Below, in pieces: positions 1 to 7,922 of a DNA stretch of 64,000 bases. The stretch comes from Desulfocicer sp963675955 (GTDB lineage: Bacteria; Desulfobacterota; Desulfobacteria; Desulfobacterales; Desulfobacteraceae). Location of the stretch: positions 930,001-994,000 of the forward strand of contig CAXXVR010000002.1 of NCBI GenBank assembly GCA_963675955.2, read 5' to 3'. The notes beneath the pieces are model-generated. The model worked only from the letters and a program-made list of their open reading frames with translations. It was not told the DNA's origin and made no database searches. Positions within the stretch are counted from its first letter, which is position 1, and every line of letters begins with the position of its first letter. A program made the translations under genes and the position numbers.

Positions 1-2
1 TG

Positions 3-704
3 CCACCAGAGATTGTCTCTAATCTTCATGAGGATCTGGTACTTCGCTGGACCTATCATTCAAACGCCATTGAAGGCAATACGTTTACCTTGAAAGAAAC
101 CAAAGTTGCTCTGGAAGGCATAACTGTCGGTGGGAAAACCATGCGGGAGCACTTTGAAGTGATCAACCACAGGCAAGCCATTTTTTTCGTTGAGGATCTG
201 GTCAAGAACAATGAATCTCTGTCTGAATGGCAGATTAAATCAATTCACCAACTGATCCTGAAAAATATTGATGACAAGAATGCGGGTGTTTATAGAAAAA
301 CAAATGTCATTATCTCAGGTGCAGATCATGTTCCCCCCGATGCCCTGCATGTAGAAGATGAAATGCATCAATTTATCAACTGGTATCAAACCAAGGGGCC
401 ATCTCTCCATCCGGTGGAACGGGCTGCCCGTGTTCATGCTGATTTTGTAAAGATACATCCTTTTGTGGACGGCAATGGCAGAGCATCACGCCTGCTGATG
501 AACCTGGAATTGATGAAAAGTGGTTTCCCTCCGGTTGTTCTGCCTGTGGACAAGCGGTTGGAGTATTACGAGAGTCTGGGTACAGCCCATACTAAAAATG
601 ATTATGAACCATTTTTGATGCTTATTGCAAGTGTTGCGGAATTGGGATTCAGGCCTTACTGGCATGCATTGGGGGTATCTCCACGAATCCCTTCAGATAA
701 ATAA
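3..704 (+). CDS. Fic family protein, 5' end outside window
   Basis: The open frame enters from the left edge, so the start codon is not visible. Fic proteins transfer AMP or another nucleotide to target proteins. The active-site motif HPFVDGNGRASR is complete (about nt 456-491). Near the start of the visible frame, SNAIEGNTFT fits the (S/T)xxxE(G/N) inhibitory helix of self-inhibited Fic proteins, so the enzyme is probably autoinhibited through its own N-terminal part rather than by a separate antitoxin. The gene ends just before a palindromic repeat (713-878) that may also end its transcript. Whether it belongs with the CRISPR locus or is only next to it cannot be told. The family call is firm; the target is unknown. 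Confidence 0.9.
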   Translation, partial: PPEIVSNLHEDLVLRWTYHSNAIEGNTFTLKETKVALEGITVGGKTMREHFEVINHRQAIFFVEDLVKNNESLSEWQIKSIHQLILKNIDDKNAGVYRKTNVIISGADHVPPDALHVEDEMHQFINWYQTKGPSLHPVERAARVHADFVKIHPFVDGNGRASRLLMNLELMKSGFPPVVLPVDKRLEYYESLGTAHTKNDYEPFLMLIASVAELGFRPYWHALGVSPRIPSDK

Positions 705-712
705 AAAGCAGT

Positions 713-878
713 GCTTGATCACAACATGGGCCAGCCGTCACCGGTGGCGGTTCAACGGGGGCAGGCTTGTGTTATTGACGTTATTGACAACAGCCTGTGC
801 AAACGCCAAAGCTAACGATAATGCCAATAATCCAAGCCTGACCTCGCCCCTAAATGGCCCATGTTGTGACCAAGCCCC
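713..878. repeat. Palindromic intergenic repeat, copy A (full length)
   Basis: Nested inverted repeat of about 166 bp. The outer arms GCTTGATCACAACATGGGCC and GGCCCATGTTGTGACCAAGC differ at one position. The inner arms carry the CAGGCTTGTGTTATTG / CAATAATCCAAGCCTG blocks, and the centre holds ACAGCCTGTGCAAACGCCAAA-like sequence in pieces. It fills the gap between fic and the leader-distal end of the CRISPR array. The same family recurs at 22823, 30886, 53155, 56068 and other places in this window, always between genes. No ORF is credible inside it. It resembles a MITE or large REP-type element. Confidence 0.85.
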
Positions 879-911
879 AAAAGCATTTTTTTTAAATCCC
901 GGCTTGGCAGG

Positions 912-1447
912 TTTTGATTGGCCTGGCCCGCATGGAGGGCGACCCTCCGAAGGTCTGGATCGCGGTATCTGGAAATTCGTTTCAATCCACGCCCCCGCAT
1001 GGAGGGCGACCAGGGAAACCGGAGTGGCCACCGCCCCCGTGCATGTTTCAATCCACGCCCCCGCATGGAGGGCGACGTGGGCAGGACTGGCAACCGCACA
1101 TCACCAAAATGTTTCAATCCACGCCCCCGCATGGAGGGCGACGGGGATCGGCGGGAAGCGGGGAATATGCCCCAGGAGTTTCAATCCACGCCCCCGCATG
1201 GAGGGCGACCCAATTTTGTGGGGTCAAGAGAGTTCTCCGAGATTGTTTCAATCCACGCCCCCGCATGGAGGGCGACGTGGGCAGGACTGGCAACCGCACA
1301 TCACCAAAATGTTTCAATCCACGCCCCCGCATGGAGGGCGACCTGCAGGCACCCACACAAAGATCGGCACCTACACTCTGTTTCAATCCACGCCCCCGCA
1401 TGGAGGGCGACAGCTGCCCACCGGGGGAGTTCCCCCCGGTCCCTTGT
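912..1447 (-). CRISPR. Type I-C CRISPR array, leader-distal segment
   Basis: Seven intact 32-bp repeats start at 979, 1045, 1111, 1178, 1245, 1311 and 1380, with spacers of 34-37 bp. A degenerate terminal repeat lies at 912-943; its right half is intact and its left half is mutated, as expected at the old end of an array. The first two bases of an eighth intact repeat (GT, 1446-1447) are cut from the rest by the intron. On the + strand the repeat begins GTTTCAATCCACGCC and ends GGAGGGCGAC. Read on the minus strand it ends ATTGAAAC, the usual 3' end of type I-C repeats. Spacers 1077-1110 and 1277-1310 are identical. Apparent ORFs across the array are artefacts of the repeat. Confidence 0.97.
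1412..1445. other. CRISPR spacer containing a perfect hairpin next to the intron
   Basis: This 34-nt spacer contains ACCGGGGG-AGTTC-CCCCCGGT, an 8-bp perfect stem with a 5-nt loop, then CCCTT. Together with the first bases of the next repeat it gives TTGT/T at the intron junction. Group IIC introns are known to insert just after hairpins such as terminators and attC sites, often at TTGT/T. The spacer and repeat therefore appear to have formed the target by chance. Confidence 0.8.
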
Positions 1448-3413
1448 GTACGCCCGGCATGGGCGTGAACTTATGGGGTGCAAGTCCCCTATACGTGAAT
1501 CCTGTTAACAAAGTTACTGTTAACACAAGTATTAGCCGAAAACAAGGGCGGAACCGTGAGGAACCGTCTGAAGGAAGTTGGAGTGCAAAACTATGAGCCG
1601 ACGAACAGAAACAGCATATAAGGCCTGGTCTCCGGGTAAGCCAGCACAACATGTCAAAGCCCAGGATTCAGGAGACAGGGTAAATGCTGCGGTTGTGTAG
1701 TGAAAGTTCACGTTCTTATCCGGGGAGATCTGTCTTGCATGCATTGATTTTCCTTTGCAATAACTCCCGGGCAGGACCATACCGGGATACCAAGGTCCAG
1801 GCATCACCGACTGTTGCCGACGGTGATGAGATACAAACAACGGGCAGCACCTGCAAAAGAAACTTCATTGCGCCTTTCAAGGTAACTTGTCTGGTGACAG
1901 GGCAGAAGTCAGCAGAAGTCATAGTAGCCAAATGCCGGGAGTAATGCCCCGGACAGGGTGAAGGACTGAACATTAAAATGAAAAGGAGGTGTTCATGAGC
2001 TTTGTTTATACAGCGATCTCGACTGGGGGAGTAGTAAACAGGCGCGTCATGAAAGAACCATTTTCAAAGGATCATCTACTGGAATGTATTCTTTCTACGG
2101 AAAATGTCCGCCAGGCCTGGAAACAGGTGCGGTCCAATAAAGGAGCTCCTGGAATCGACGGTGTAACTGTTGAACAATTTCCAGACAGTTTCCGCGAGTT
2201 GTGGCCGCAGATACGCTCAGATTTATTTGAAGGGGCATATGTTCCTTCTCCTGTTCTCAGGGTGGAAATACCAAAACCCGATGGCAGTAAGCGTCCTCTT
2301 GGTATTCCAACAGTGCTGGATAGAGTCATCCAGCAATCAATAGCCCAGGTCATGGGGCTAATATTTGATCCCTTGTTTTCGGAATCAAGTTGCGGCTTTA
2401 GACCTGGTAGATCGGCCCATGATGGTGTCCGGCAGGTTAAACAGTACATAGGGCAAGGCTTCAATGTAGCCATTGATACTGATTTATCAAAGTTTTTTGA
2501 TAAAGTAAATCATGATGTCCTTATGTGTAGAGTTTCCCGCCAGATAAATGATAAGCGAGTGCTTAAACTTATCGGTAAATACCTCAGGGCCGGTGTCATG
2601 GTTAACAACCGTCTCCAGGCTACGCCAACAGGCGTGCCCCAAGGAGGCCCGTTGTCACCGCTGCTTGCGAATATCCTTCTTGATGACCTTGACAAGGAGT
2701 TGGAAAGACGTGGTCACCGTTTTGTCCGCTACGCAGATGACTTTATCATTATGGTGAAGAGTCTGAGGGCCGGAAATCGGGTAATGGCCAGCATCAAAAG
2801 ATTCCTTGAGCGTAAACTTCGGCTTCAGGTCAACGAAAAGAAAAGCAAAGTAGCACCGGTGGGAGAATGCGGTTTTCTTGGTTTTGTGTTTGTACGCGGC
2901 AAAATCAGGTGGAGTGAGAAATCCTTTTTGGAATTTAAGCGGCGGTTACGTCAGTTTACCGGAAGGAGTTGGTTTGTCTCCATGGAGTACCGATATAAGA
3001 AGATGGCAGAGTATATAAGGGGCTGGATGAACTATTACGGAATCTCGGAGTATTACCGACCCATTCCGGGAATAGATGAATGGCTCCGTCGACGGATACG
3101 GATGTGCTACTGGAAACAGTGGCGGTATACCCGTACCAAAGTTCGAAATCTTCTCAAACTGGGTACTTTCAAGAAAGAGGCCATCTTGACATCGCTCAGC
3201 CGCAAAGGGCCATGGCATTTGTCCAGAACCATGGCGACACAAGCCGGTATGACCAATAATTGGCTGTCTGAGCAAGGACTGATATCTGTCAAAGAACAGT
3301 GGGTGAAAATTCATTACCCGGCCACGGCCCGGTAAATTTAATGAACCGCCCTATGCGGACCCGCTTGTGGGGTGGTGTGGGGGCTGGGGGATTAAAACCC
3401 CCGGCTACCCGAT
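1448..3413 (+). mobile_element. Group IIC intron inserted in a CRISPR repeat
   Basis: The 5' end GTACGCCCGGCATGGGCG aligns with the GUGYG-CCC start of bacterial group II introns. The 3' part has a domain V hairpin (about 3343-3376, ACCGCCC paired to GGGTGGT), a domain VI hairpin (about 3379-3410) and ends in CTACCCGAT. Removing 1448-3413 rejoins GT and TTCAATCC and restores an exact 32-bp CRISPR repeat, so the boundaries are well fixed and no target duplication exists, as expected for retrohoming. The element carries its own maturase (1995-3335). It lies on the + strand, opposite to array transcription, so it cannot splice out of pre-crRNA. A one-base shift of both ends (1447/3412) is formally possible. 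Confidence 0.93.
1995..3335 (+). CDS. ltrA: Group II intron reverse transcriptase/maturase
   Basis: Intron-encoded protein of 446 aa. The start at ATG 1995 is chosen because AAGGAGG lies 5 nt upstream; a GTG six bases earlier is in frame. The reverse transcriptase core is complete, with KPDGSKRPLGIPTV, GFRPGRSAHD, TPTGVPQGGPLSP and the catalytic YADD (about residues 246-249). It is followed by a thumb/maturase region with RGWMNYYG. No HNH endonuclease domain follows, which fits class C introns that use hairpin or single-stranded targets. It should bind its own intron RNA to help splicing and copy it into DNA. The frame is intact, so the intron may still be mobile. Little similarity to neighbours is expected since it is a recent arrival. 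Confidence 0.95.
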   Translation: MSFVYTAISTGGVVNRRVMKEPFSKDHLLECILSTENVRQAWKQVRSNKGAPGIDGVTVEQFPDSFRELWPQIRSDLFEGAYVPSPVLRVEIPKPDGSKRPLGIPTVLDRVIQQSIAQVMGLIFDPLFSESSCGFRPGRSAHDGVRQVKQYIGQGFNVAIDTDLSKFFDKVNHDVLMCRVSRQINDKRVLKLIGKYLRAGVMVNNRLQATPTGVPQGGPLSPLLANILLDDLDKELERRGHRFVRYADDFIIMVKSLRAGNRVMASIKRFLERKLRLQVNEKKSKVAPVGECGFLGFVFVRGKIRWSEKSFLEFKRRLRQFTGRSWFVSMEYRYKKMAEYIRGWMNYYGISEYYRPIPGIDEWLRRRIRMCYWKQWRYTRTKVRNLLKLGTFKKEAILTSLSRKGPWHLSRTMATQAGMTNNWLSEQGLISVKEQWVKIHYPATAR

Positions 3414-4169
3414 TTCAATCCACGCCCCCGCATGGAGGGCGACCTGAAAATAAATCCAAGCCCAGGCACCCCAACAAGTTTCAATCCACGCCCCCGCATG
3501 GAGGGCGACGGACCTTAACGCCATCCTCAGTCTCATATTCGCCTGTTTCAATCCACGCCCCCGCATGGAGGGCGACCCTTAGGCACACAAAAGGCTCATC
3601 TTCCCAATATGTTTCAATCCACGCCCCCGCATGGAGGGCGACTCACAAGCGAACCATGCCTCTCCGATTTTGATAGTTTCAATCCACGCCCCCGCATGGA
3701 GGGCGACTCCATATATTTGATGAAATCTCGCAAGGTGAGTGTTTCAATCCACGCCCCCGCATGGAGGGCGACCTGAAATCAGGGTCAACATATGAGTCGC
3801 AAAGATTGTTTCAATCCACGCCCCCGCATGGAGGGCGACATACGTTGTGGGCTGTGACCCAGCCCGGGAAGGCGTTTCAATCCACGCCCCCGCATGGAGG
3901 GCGACTAAAAAACCAGTTGAAATACTCAGCCCCTGTGATCGTTTCAATCCACGCCCCCGCATGGAGGGCGACATAACTCATTCGCTCCCCCCGTATGTTT
4001 GTGTGGGTTTCAATCCACGCCCCCGCATGGAGGGCGACAAGGGTATAAAAGTCAAGTTTAGCCTTGGGTTGTTTCAATCCACGCCCCCGCATGGAGGGCG
4101 ACTAATGTCTAAAAAATAGTCAACAATCGAAGTTTAAGTTTCAATCCACGCCCCCGCATGGAGGGCGAC
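3414..4169 (-). CRISPR. Type I-C CRISPR array, leader-proximal segment
   Basis: The first 30 bp (3414-3443) are the rest of the repeat interrupted by the intron. Eleven further intact repeats start at 3478, 3545, 3611, 3676, 3741, 3808, 3874, 3941, 4007, 4071 and 4138; spacers are 32-35 bp. Joined to the left segment the array has 20 repeats (one degenerate) and 19 spacers, 18 of them different. The repeat at 4138-4169 borders the leader, so the newest spacers are here. The stem CGCCC/GGGCG inside the repeat is the Cas5 processing hairpin expected in subtype I-C, which lacks Cas6. Confidence 0.98.
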
Positions 4170-4394
4170 TGTTACTATGTTAACCTGCTATAATTTAACA
4201 AAAAAAAAATGTCAAAGAGCGATCCTTCCCAAAATATTTTATTTCGAATATGAGTGTAAACTATTGGAGAAAAAAACAATATGATTTCAAATAGTTTTAA
4301 AAGTGCGAATCTATGAATAATCAATTCCGGAAAATCCATATATAGGAAGCAGATTGGCGGTTTAATAAAATTTGAACTTGGGGTTCGCATTTTC
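4170..4394 (-). promoter_or_regulatory. CRISPR leader, AT-rich
   Basis: AT-rich stretch of 225 bp between cas2 and the first repeat, without a credible gene (the 71-aa ORF on the minus strand lacks any recognisable feature). Its place, between cas2 and the undegraded end of the array, and a promoter pointing into the array mark it as the leader used for both transcription and spacer integration. An A/T tract of ten bases lies inside the promoter spacer. Confidence 0.85.
4187..4215 (-). promoter_or_regulatory. Promoter of the CRISPR array
   Basis: On the minus strand a perfect -35 TTGACA (4215-4210) is followed after 17 nt by TATAGC (4192-4187). Transcription would start near 4180, about ten bases before the first repeat, and run leftwards through the array. 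This agrees with the direction predicted from the repeat end ATTGAAAC. Confidence 0.75.
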
Positions 4395-4682
4395 TCACAA
4401 GATTAGTGGTCCATCAAAATCAATCGACTTTTTTGCCCCGATATGTTCAACCCGCCTTTTCCAGTTTGATCCGAGAAAATAAAATCTTAAACTGTCTATT
4501 TCAGGATTTATTTCATCAATCAGGTTTTGTCTTAGAACTGTCCAACGTGCAGGATCGACCACACACTCAAAAACAGAGTATTGGACTCTTTGACCATAGT
4601 TCTGACATGCTTTTGCAACGCGCCGTAACCGCTTTGCGCCTTTTTCCTCAATGGAAACGTCGTAGCTTATCAATACCAACAT
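4395..4682 (-). CDS. cas2: CRISPR adaptation endoribonuclease-fold protein Cas2
   Basis: 95 aa, the usual Cas2 size. It starts MLVLISYDVS, the first beta strand with the conserved aspartate of the ferredoxin-like fold, and contains YGQRVQYSVFEC, typical of subtype I-C Cas2. With Cas1 it forms the complex that integrates new spacers at the leader end. It lies 14 nt after cas1 and directly before the leader. It is the last gene of the cas operon, downstream of the IS insertion in cas4, so its expression may now depend on a promoter in the IS or on read-through. Confidence 0.95.
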   Translation of the reverse strand: MLVLISYDVSIEEKGAKRLRRVAKACQNYGQRVQYSVFECVVDPARWTVLRQNLIDEINPEIDSLRFYFLGSNWKRRVEHIGAKKSIDFDGPLIL

Positions 4683-4696
4683 GATAACTCCTTGAC

Positions 4697-5728
4697 CTAT
4701 TTCCAGATAAACGGCGGATATCCATCAAGATCCCCACGAATAAACCTTGCCATAAGCAGGGCCTGGATGAAAAATAAAGTCCCGATCTGGATTTTTTCAT
4801 TTAAAAATGGATGAAGCAAGCTCTCCTGCTTCCTTTTTTGATACGTCGTCAGAACGATTTTCCGGGTATCATCATCCATATGAACGGCACCTGACTCCTT
4901 TATGGTAAAACCGTCAGATTTGACCTGTCCCCTGTTGATCATTGACAATACAAGCCTGTCGGCAAGAAACGGCCTGAATTCTTCCATCATATCCAGGGCA
5001 AGCCCTGGTCTACCTGGTCGGTCCCTGTGAAGAAAACCCACTGACGGGTCCAGGCCAACAGACTCCAAGGCAGACCGAACATCATGAACCAGCAGCGTAT
5101 AAACAAAAGAGAGCAGACAATTTACCCTGTCGGTTGGTGGCCTTCTATTCCGTCCTGAAAAAATAAAAGCGTCCTTTTGCTGAAAAATCAATTCATCAAA
5201 AACACTGAAATACTGATGGGCGGCATCTCCCTCAATTCCTCGAAGACTGTCCAATTCGTCTTTCTGCAACTCTTTTCGAATGTACATTGATAGCCTGTTG
5301 GACACTTTTTTTACGCCATATTGGTCAATTTTTTCGCTATGATCCCGCAGGCAGCGTTCAAGTACTGTTCGGCAATTTGCAATTTTTCCGGTCAGGACAA
5401 AACCCGCCACCTGTGCTGAAACATCCAGCTTGTCGGCCATCCGAAACTGTTTTCTTCTCAGCAGAACATTGCCCGAAACCGGTCCTTTGACCATGGCCAG
5501 AAATTTTCCATATTCGGTCAAAAAGCTGATTGCCACATCTTTTTGTGCACAAAACCCCATCAGGTAAGGGCTGCACCCGACGGAGCCGAAACAGACAATC
5601 CCGTCAAGGGTGTGAATGGGAATCCTCAATACGGTTTTCTGTTCAATTTTAACCGCAACAGTTTCCCCGTCTTTGGCCAGATATGCCCCCTGGGTGGTGA
5701 CAAACAGCGTATTTAGATATTTTTTCAT
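4697..5728 (-). CDS. cas1: CRISPR integrase Cas1 (type I-C)
   Basis: 343 aa from the ATG at 5728. A longer in-frame start exists at 5806, but the chosen ATG begins MKKYLNTLFVTTQGAYL, the normal I-C Cas1 N-terminus, and overlaps the cas4 stop codon as ATGA. The alpha-helical catalytic domain shows VNCLLSFVYTLL, the histidine of FLHRDRPGRPGLALDMMEEFRP and its acidic residues. It catalyses insertion of prespacers at the leader-repeat border together with Cas2. The gene is intact. Translation was probably coupled to cas4, and that coupling now comes only from a short cas4 remnant behind the IS. Confidence 0.97.
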   Translation of the reverse strand: MKKYLNTLFVTTQGAYLAKDGETVAVKIEQKTVLRIPIHTLDGIVCFGSVGCSPYLMGFCAQKDVAISFLTEYGKFLAMVKGPVSGNVLLRRKQFRMADKLDVSAQVAGFVLTGKIANCRTVLERCLRDHSEKIDQYGVKKVSNRLSMYIRKELQKDELDSLRGIEGDAAHQYFSVFDELIFQQKDAFIFSGRNRRPPTDRVNCLLSFVYTLLVHDVRSALESVGLDPSVGFLHRDRPGRPGLALDMMEEFRPFLADRLVLSMINRGQVKSDGFTIKESGAVHMDDDTRKIVLTTYQKRKQESLLHPFLNEKIQIGTLFFIQALLMARFIRGDLDGYPPFIWK

Positions 5729-5869
5729 ACAGTAAAATCTTCCCGAACCATTTTTTTTAACCAGGATGAAACGGTTTTTTGTTTTCCAATAGTTTTGGGT
5801 AAACATAATGAAACTAACGAACAGCTTTCACATTTTTTGCAATACTTTGGTGGAGGAGTAATGCCTGAT
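5725..5869 (-). pseudogene. cas4: cas4, 3' fragment (iron-sulfur cluster end)
   Basis: Encodes ITPPPKYCKKCESCSLVSLC and the C-terminal tail of Cas4, with three of the four cluster cysteines. It ends in a TGA that overlaps the cas1 ATG. It is separated from the 5' part (7394-7904) by the IS256-type element. Positions 5862-5869 are one copy of the 8-bp target duplication TGCCTGAT. Joining 7394-7904 to 5725-5861 gives 648 nt, an uninterrupted 215-aa Cas4, which proves the two parts were one gene. An 86-aa frame starting inside the IS (from 5985) could still express this end as a fusion; function is unlikely. Confidence 0.93.
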
Positions 5870-6005
5870 GTTAGTGTAAAATCTTTTCTGTAAATTCGAA
5901 ATTCAGCATGGGGCAAGGATTTTAAGATCCTTGGGTTGAAAATGCTGGGTCGAAACTTAATGTTCCTTTTTTGTTCAACGACCAAATCAAACAGAAAGGA
6001 TAAGC

Positions 6006-7169
6006 ATGACCCAGCAGAATCAGAATACAGGAATTGAATCGATTTTGGAAATTATTAATGAATTTGGCATGGATGGATTGGAAGACGCCATATCTATCCT
6101 TATAAATGAGGCCATGAAGGCAGAAAGATCCTATGCCCTCAAAGCCCGGCCTTGGGAAAGGACAGAATCCCGTGCCGGTTATGCCAATGGTTTTAAAGAT
6201 AGAAGTGTCGCCACTCGCCTTGGGAGCTTGAACCTGAAAGTGCCTCAGGTGAGAGGGGACGTAAATTTTTACCCTTCCGCTCTGGAAAAAGGGCTCCGGT
6301 CAGAAAGGGCACTGACAGTGTCTCTAGCTGAGATGTATGTTCAAGGGGTATCCACCCGTAAGGTATCTGCAATCTTAGAAAAAATGTGCGGCCTAAAAGT
6401 AAGCAGCACCCAGGTTAGCAATGCCGCAAAGCAATTGGATGAAGAGTTGGAAAAATGGAGGGCTCGGCCGCTTGGTAGCATTCCGTTTCTCCAATTGGAT
6501 GCCAGGTATGAAAAGGTCCGGCAAGATGGAGTCGTTAGATCCTGTGCGGTCCTCATTGCCACAGGAATAATGGATGATGGCAAAAGAACCGTATTGGGAG
6601 TCAGCGTCTCGCTGAGTGAGGCCGAAGTGCATTGGCGTGAATTTTTATTGTCCTTGAAATCCAGGGGAATGCATGGTGTAAGATTGATAACCAGTGATGA
6701 CCACACAGGATTGAAAGCAGCCTTGAATTCCGTATACCCGAGTATCCCCTGGCAACGGTGCCAAGTTCATCTGCAAAGGAATGCGACAGCATATGTCCCA
6801 AAGGTGGCCATGCGGGAAGAGGTGGCCAGAGATATCAGAACAATATTTAATGCACCTGATAAAGCAGAAGCAGAAAGGTTTTTGGAAATCGCAGTTGAAA
6901 AGTACAGCAAAACAGCCTCAAAATTATCAGGGTGGCTTGAGCAAAATATACCAGAAGGGCTTACAGTCTTTTCGCTGCCGGATAATCAAAGGAAACGGTT
7001 GAGATCCACGAATATGGTCGAACGTTTAAATCGGGAAATCAAGCGCAGGACCAGGGTTGCAAGCCTTTTCCCAAATGAAGCGTCACTATTGAGGTTAGTA
7101 ACTGCCATTTTGGTGGAAACCAGTGAAGAATGGGAAACTGGTAAAAGGTACTTGTCGGTAACGAAATAG
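6006..7169 (+). CDS. IS256-family (Mutator-type) transposase
   Basis: 387 aa, the usual size. DDE residues are visible as D165 (FLQLDARYEK), D231 or D232 (ITSDDHTGL) and E339 (STNMVERLNREIKRR). The family motif RCQVHLQRN lies at about 251-259. AGGATAAGC precedes the ATG. The frame is intact, so the element may still move. The gene reads rightwards, against the cas operon. Confidence 0.96.
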   Translation: MTQQNQNTGIESILEIINEFGMDGLEDAISILINEAMKAERSYALKARPWERTESRAGYANGFKDRSVATRLGSLNLKVPQVRGDVNFYPSALEKGLRSERALTVSLAEMYVQGVSTRKVSAILEKMCGLKVSSTQVSNAAKQLDEELEKWRARPLGSIPFLQLDARYEKVRQDGVVRSCAVLIATGIMDDGKRTVLGVSVSLSEAEVHWREFLLSLKSRGMHGVRLITSDDHTGLKAALNSVYPSIPWQRCQVHLQRNATAYVPKVAMREEVARDIRTIFNAPDKAEAERFLEIAVEKYSKTASKLSGWLEQNIPEGLTVFSLPDNQRKRLRSTNMVERLNREIKRRTRVASLFPNEASLLRLVTAILVETSEEWETGKRYLSVTK

Positions 7170-7187
7170 GCAAACACACATATCATG

Positions 7188-7320
7188 TTCCTTCCGGCCC
7201 CACCAAAAAACAAATGGAGTGGTGAGATAAGTCAAGAAAAAAATCGGAGGGACCCCGCAGGGGAAACCGATTTTTTTCTTGACTTATCTCACCACGGAAT
7301 TACAAATTTTGGGGCCGGAG
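7188..7320. terminator. Very long perfect hairpin inside the IS
   Basis: Arms 7219-7247 and 7267-7295 are perfectly complementary over 29 bp, and the 19-nt loop folds again through CCCC-GCA-GGGG. Each arm contains a run of seven A or T beside the GC-rich apex, so either strand has the shape of an intrinsic terminator. Outside it, CTTCCGGCCCCA (about 7190) and TGGGGCCGGAGG (about 7309) continue the inverted repeat. It probably ends transposase transcription and may also stop cas operon transcription before cas1-cas2. Confidence 0.75.
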
Positions 7321-7393
7321 GGCAACAGGCAAACTTTTGAAATAAAAAAGGAACTGACTCAGACAGAATTTACAGAAAAAAACTTGCATTATC

Positions 7394-7904
7394 TGCCTGA
7401 TTCAAGCATTGCGTGAAGTTCCTTTGCCGCTTGTATGGTTTTATTTCTTAAATGTTCATCAAAGGAAACTTCCAGGCGACGTCTGGTTTTTCCGTAAAAA
7501 AGAGCTCCTGTCGAGATTTTCAAATTCAACATCTCTTCAAGACATAGGGCTTGAGCGCAAAGTTGCACTTTATCTGTCAAATCTTTTTTTGGTTTTCCCC
7601 GCTTGTACTCTACAGGGAAGGGTATCCATTTTTGAGTACAGGAGTTTGCACGATGAAACTCAACCACATCGGCTTGTCCGGTTAAGCCCAAGTGTGCAGA
7701 TTTCATGGGAAGCCCGTACTCAAGTTTGACTTTACCCCTATCCGCATGATCCCCTTTGTCTACCCTTCCGTGCATAATTTGGCCTTGCGCCGTGAACAGA
7801 TTCTCCTGCCATAATTGTTCTATATGAACCAGGGCAAAACGTCTTTTACAAAATAAAAGATGATTTAAAGCTGATATTGGGATGAGTTCTTCGTCTGAAT
7901 ACAT
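7394..7904 (-). pseudogene. cas4: cas4, 5' fragment (RecB nuclease core)
   Basis: From the ATG at 7904 (MYSDEELIPISALNHLLFC, the normal I-C Cas4 start; GGATAAG lies ahead). A TTG start at 7922 is also in frame. The fragment keeps the first cluster cysteine (C19), H45, D79, the E99-x-K101 pair and Q114 of the RecB-type nuclease. The frame runs into the IS and stops after one extra codon (stop at 7389). The other three cluster cysteines are on the far side of the IS. Cas4 trims prespacers and selects the PAM during adaptation; losing its cluster should remove that control. Confidence 0.93.
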
Positions 7905-7922
7905 TTCTATAGTCTTATCCAA

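Larger units (their letters stand above)
5870..7393 (+). mobile_element. IS256-family insertion sequence in cas4
   Basis: 1524 bp, flanked by the direct repeats TGCCTGAT at 5862-5869 and 7394-7401 (8 bp, the usual IS256-family length). The ends are imperfect inverted repeats of about 28 bp that share TTTTCTGTAAATTC (left near 5884-5897, right near 7366-7379 in inverted form). One transposase gene fills most of it. A long perfect hairpin sits between that gene and the right end. Since both target copies are identical and the cas4 halves are otherwise undamaged, the insertion looks recent. Confidence 0.95.

Noticed and set aside
713..878. Palindromic repeat as an integron attC site
   Set aside because: Hairpin shape is similar, but there is no GTTRRRY/RYYYAAC pair in the right place, no integrase and no cassette structure.
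625..1596. Several overlapping long ORFs over the CRISPR array (both strands, also 3299-4119)
   Set aside because: They are produced by the stop-free 32-bp repeat; their proteins are repeats of the same short peptides and no start has a ribosome binding site.
1448..3413. Intron splicing to restore functional pre-crRNA
   Set aside because: The intron is on the + strand while leader, promoter and repeat end show transcription on the minus strand, so the spliceable RNA is not the pre-crRNA.
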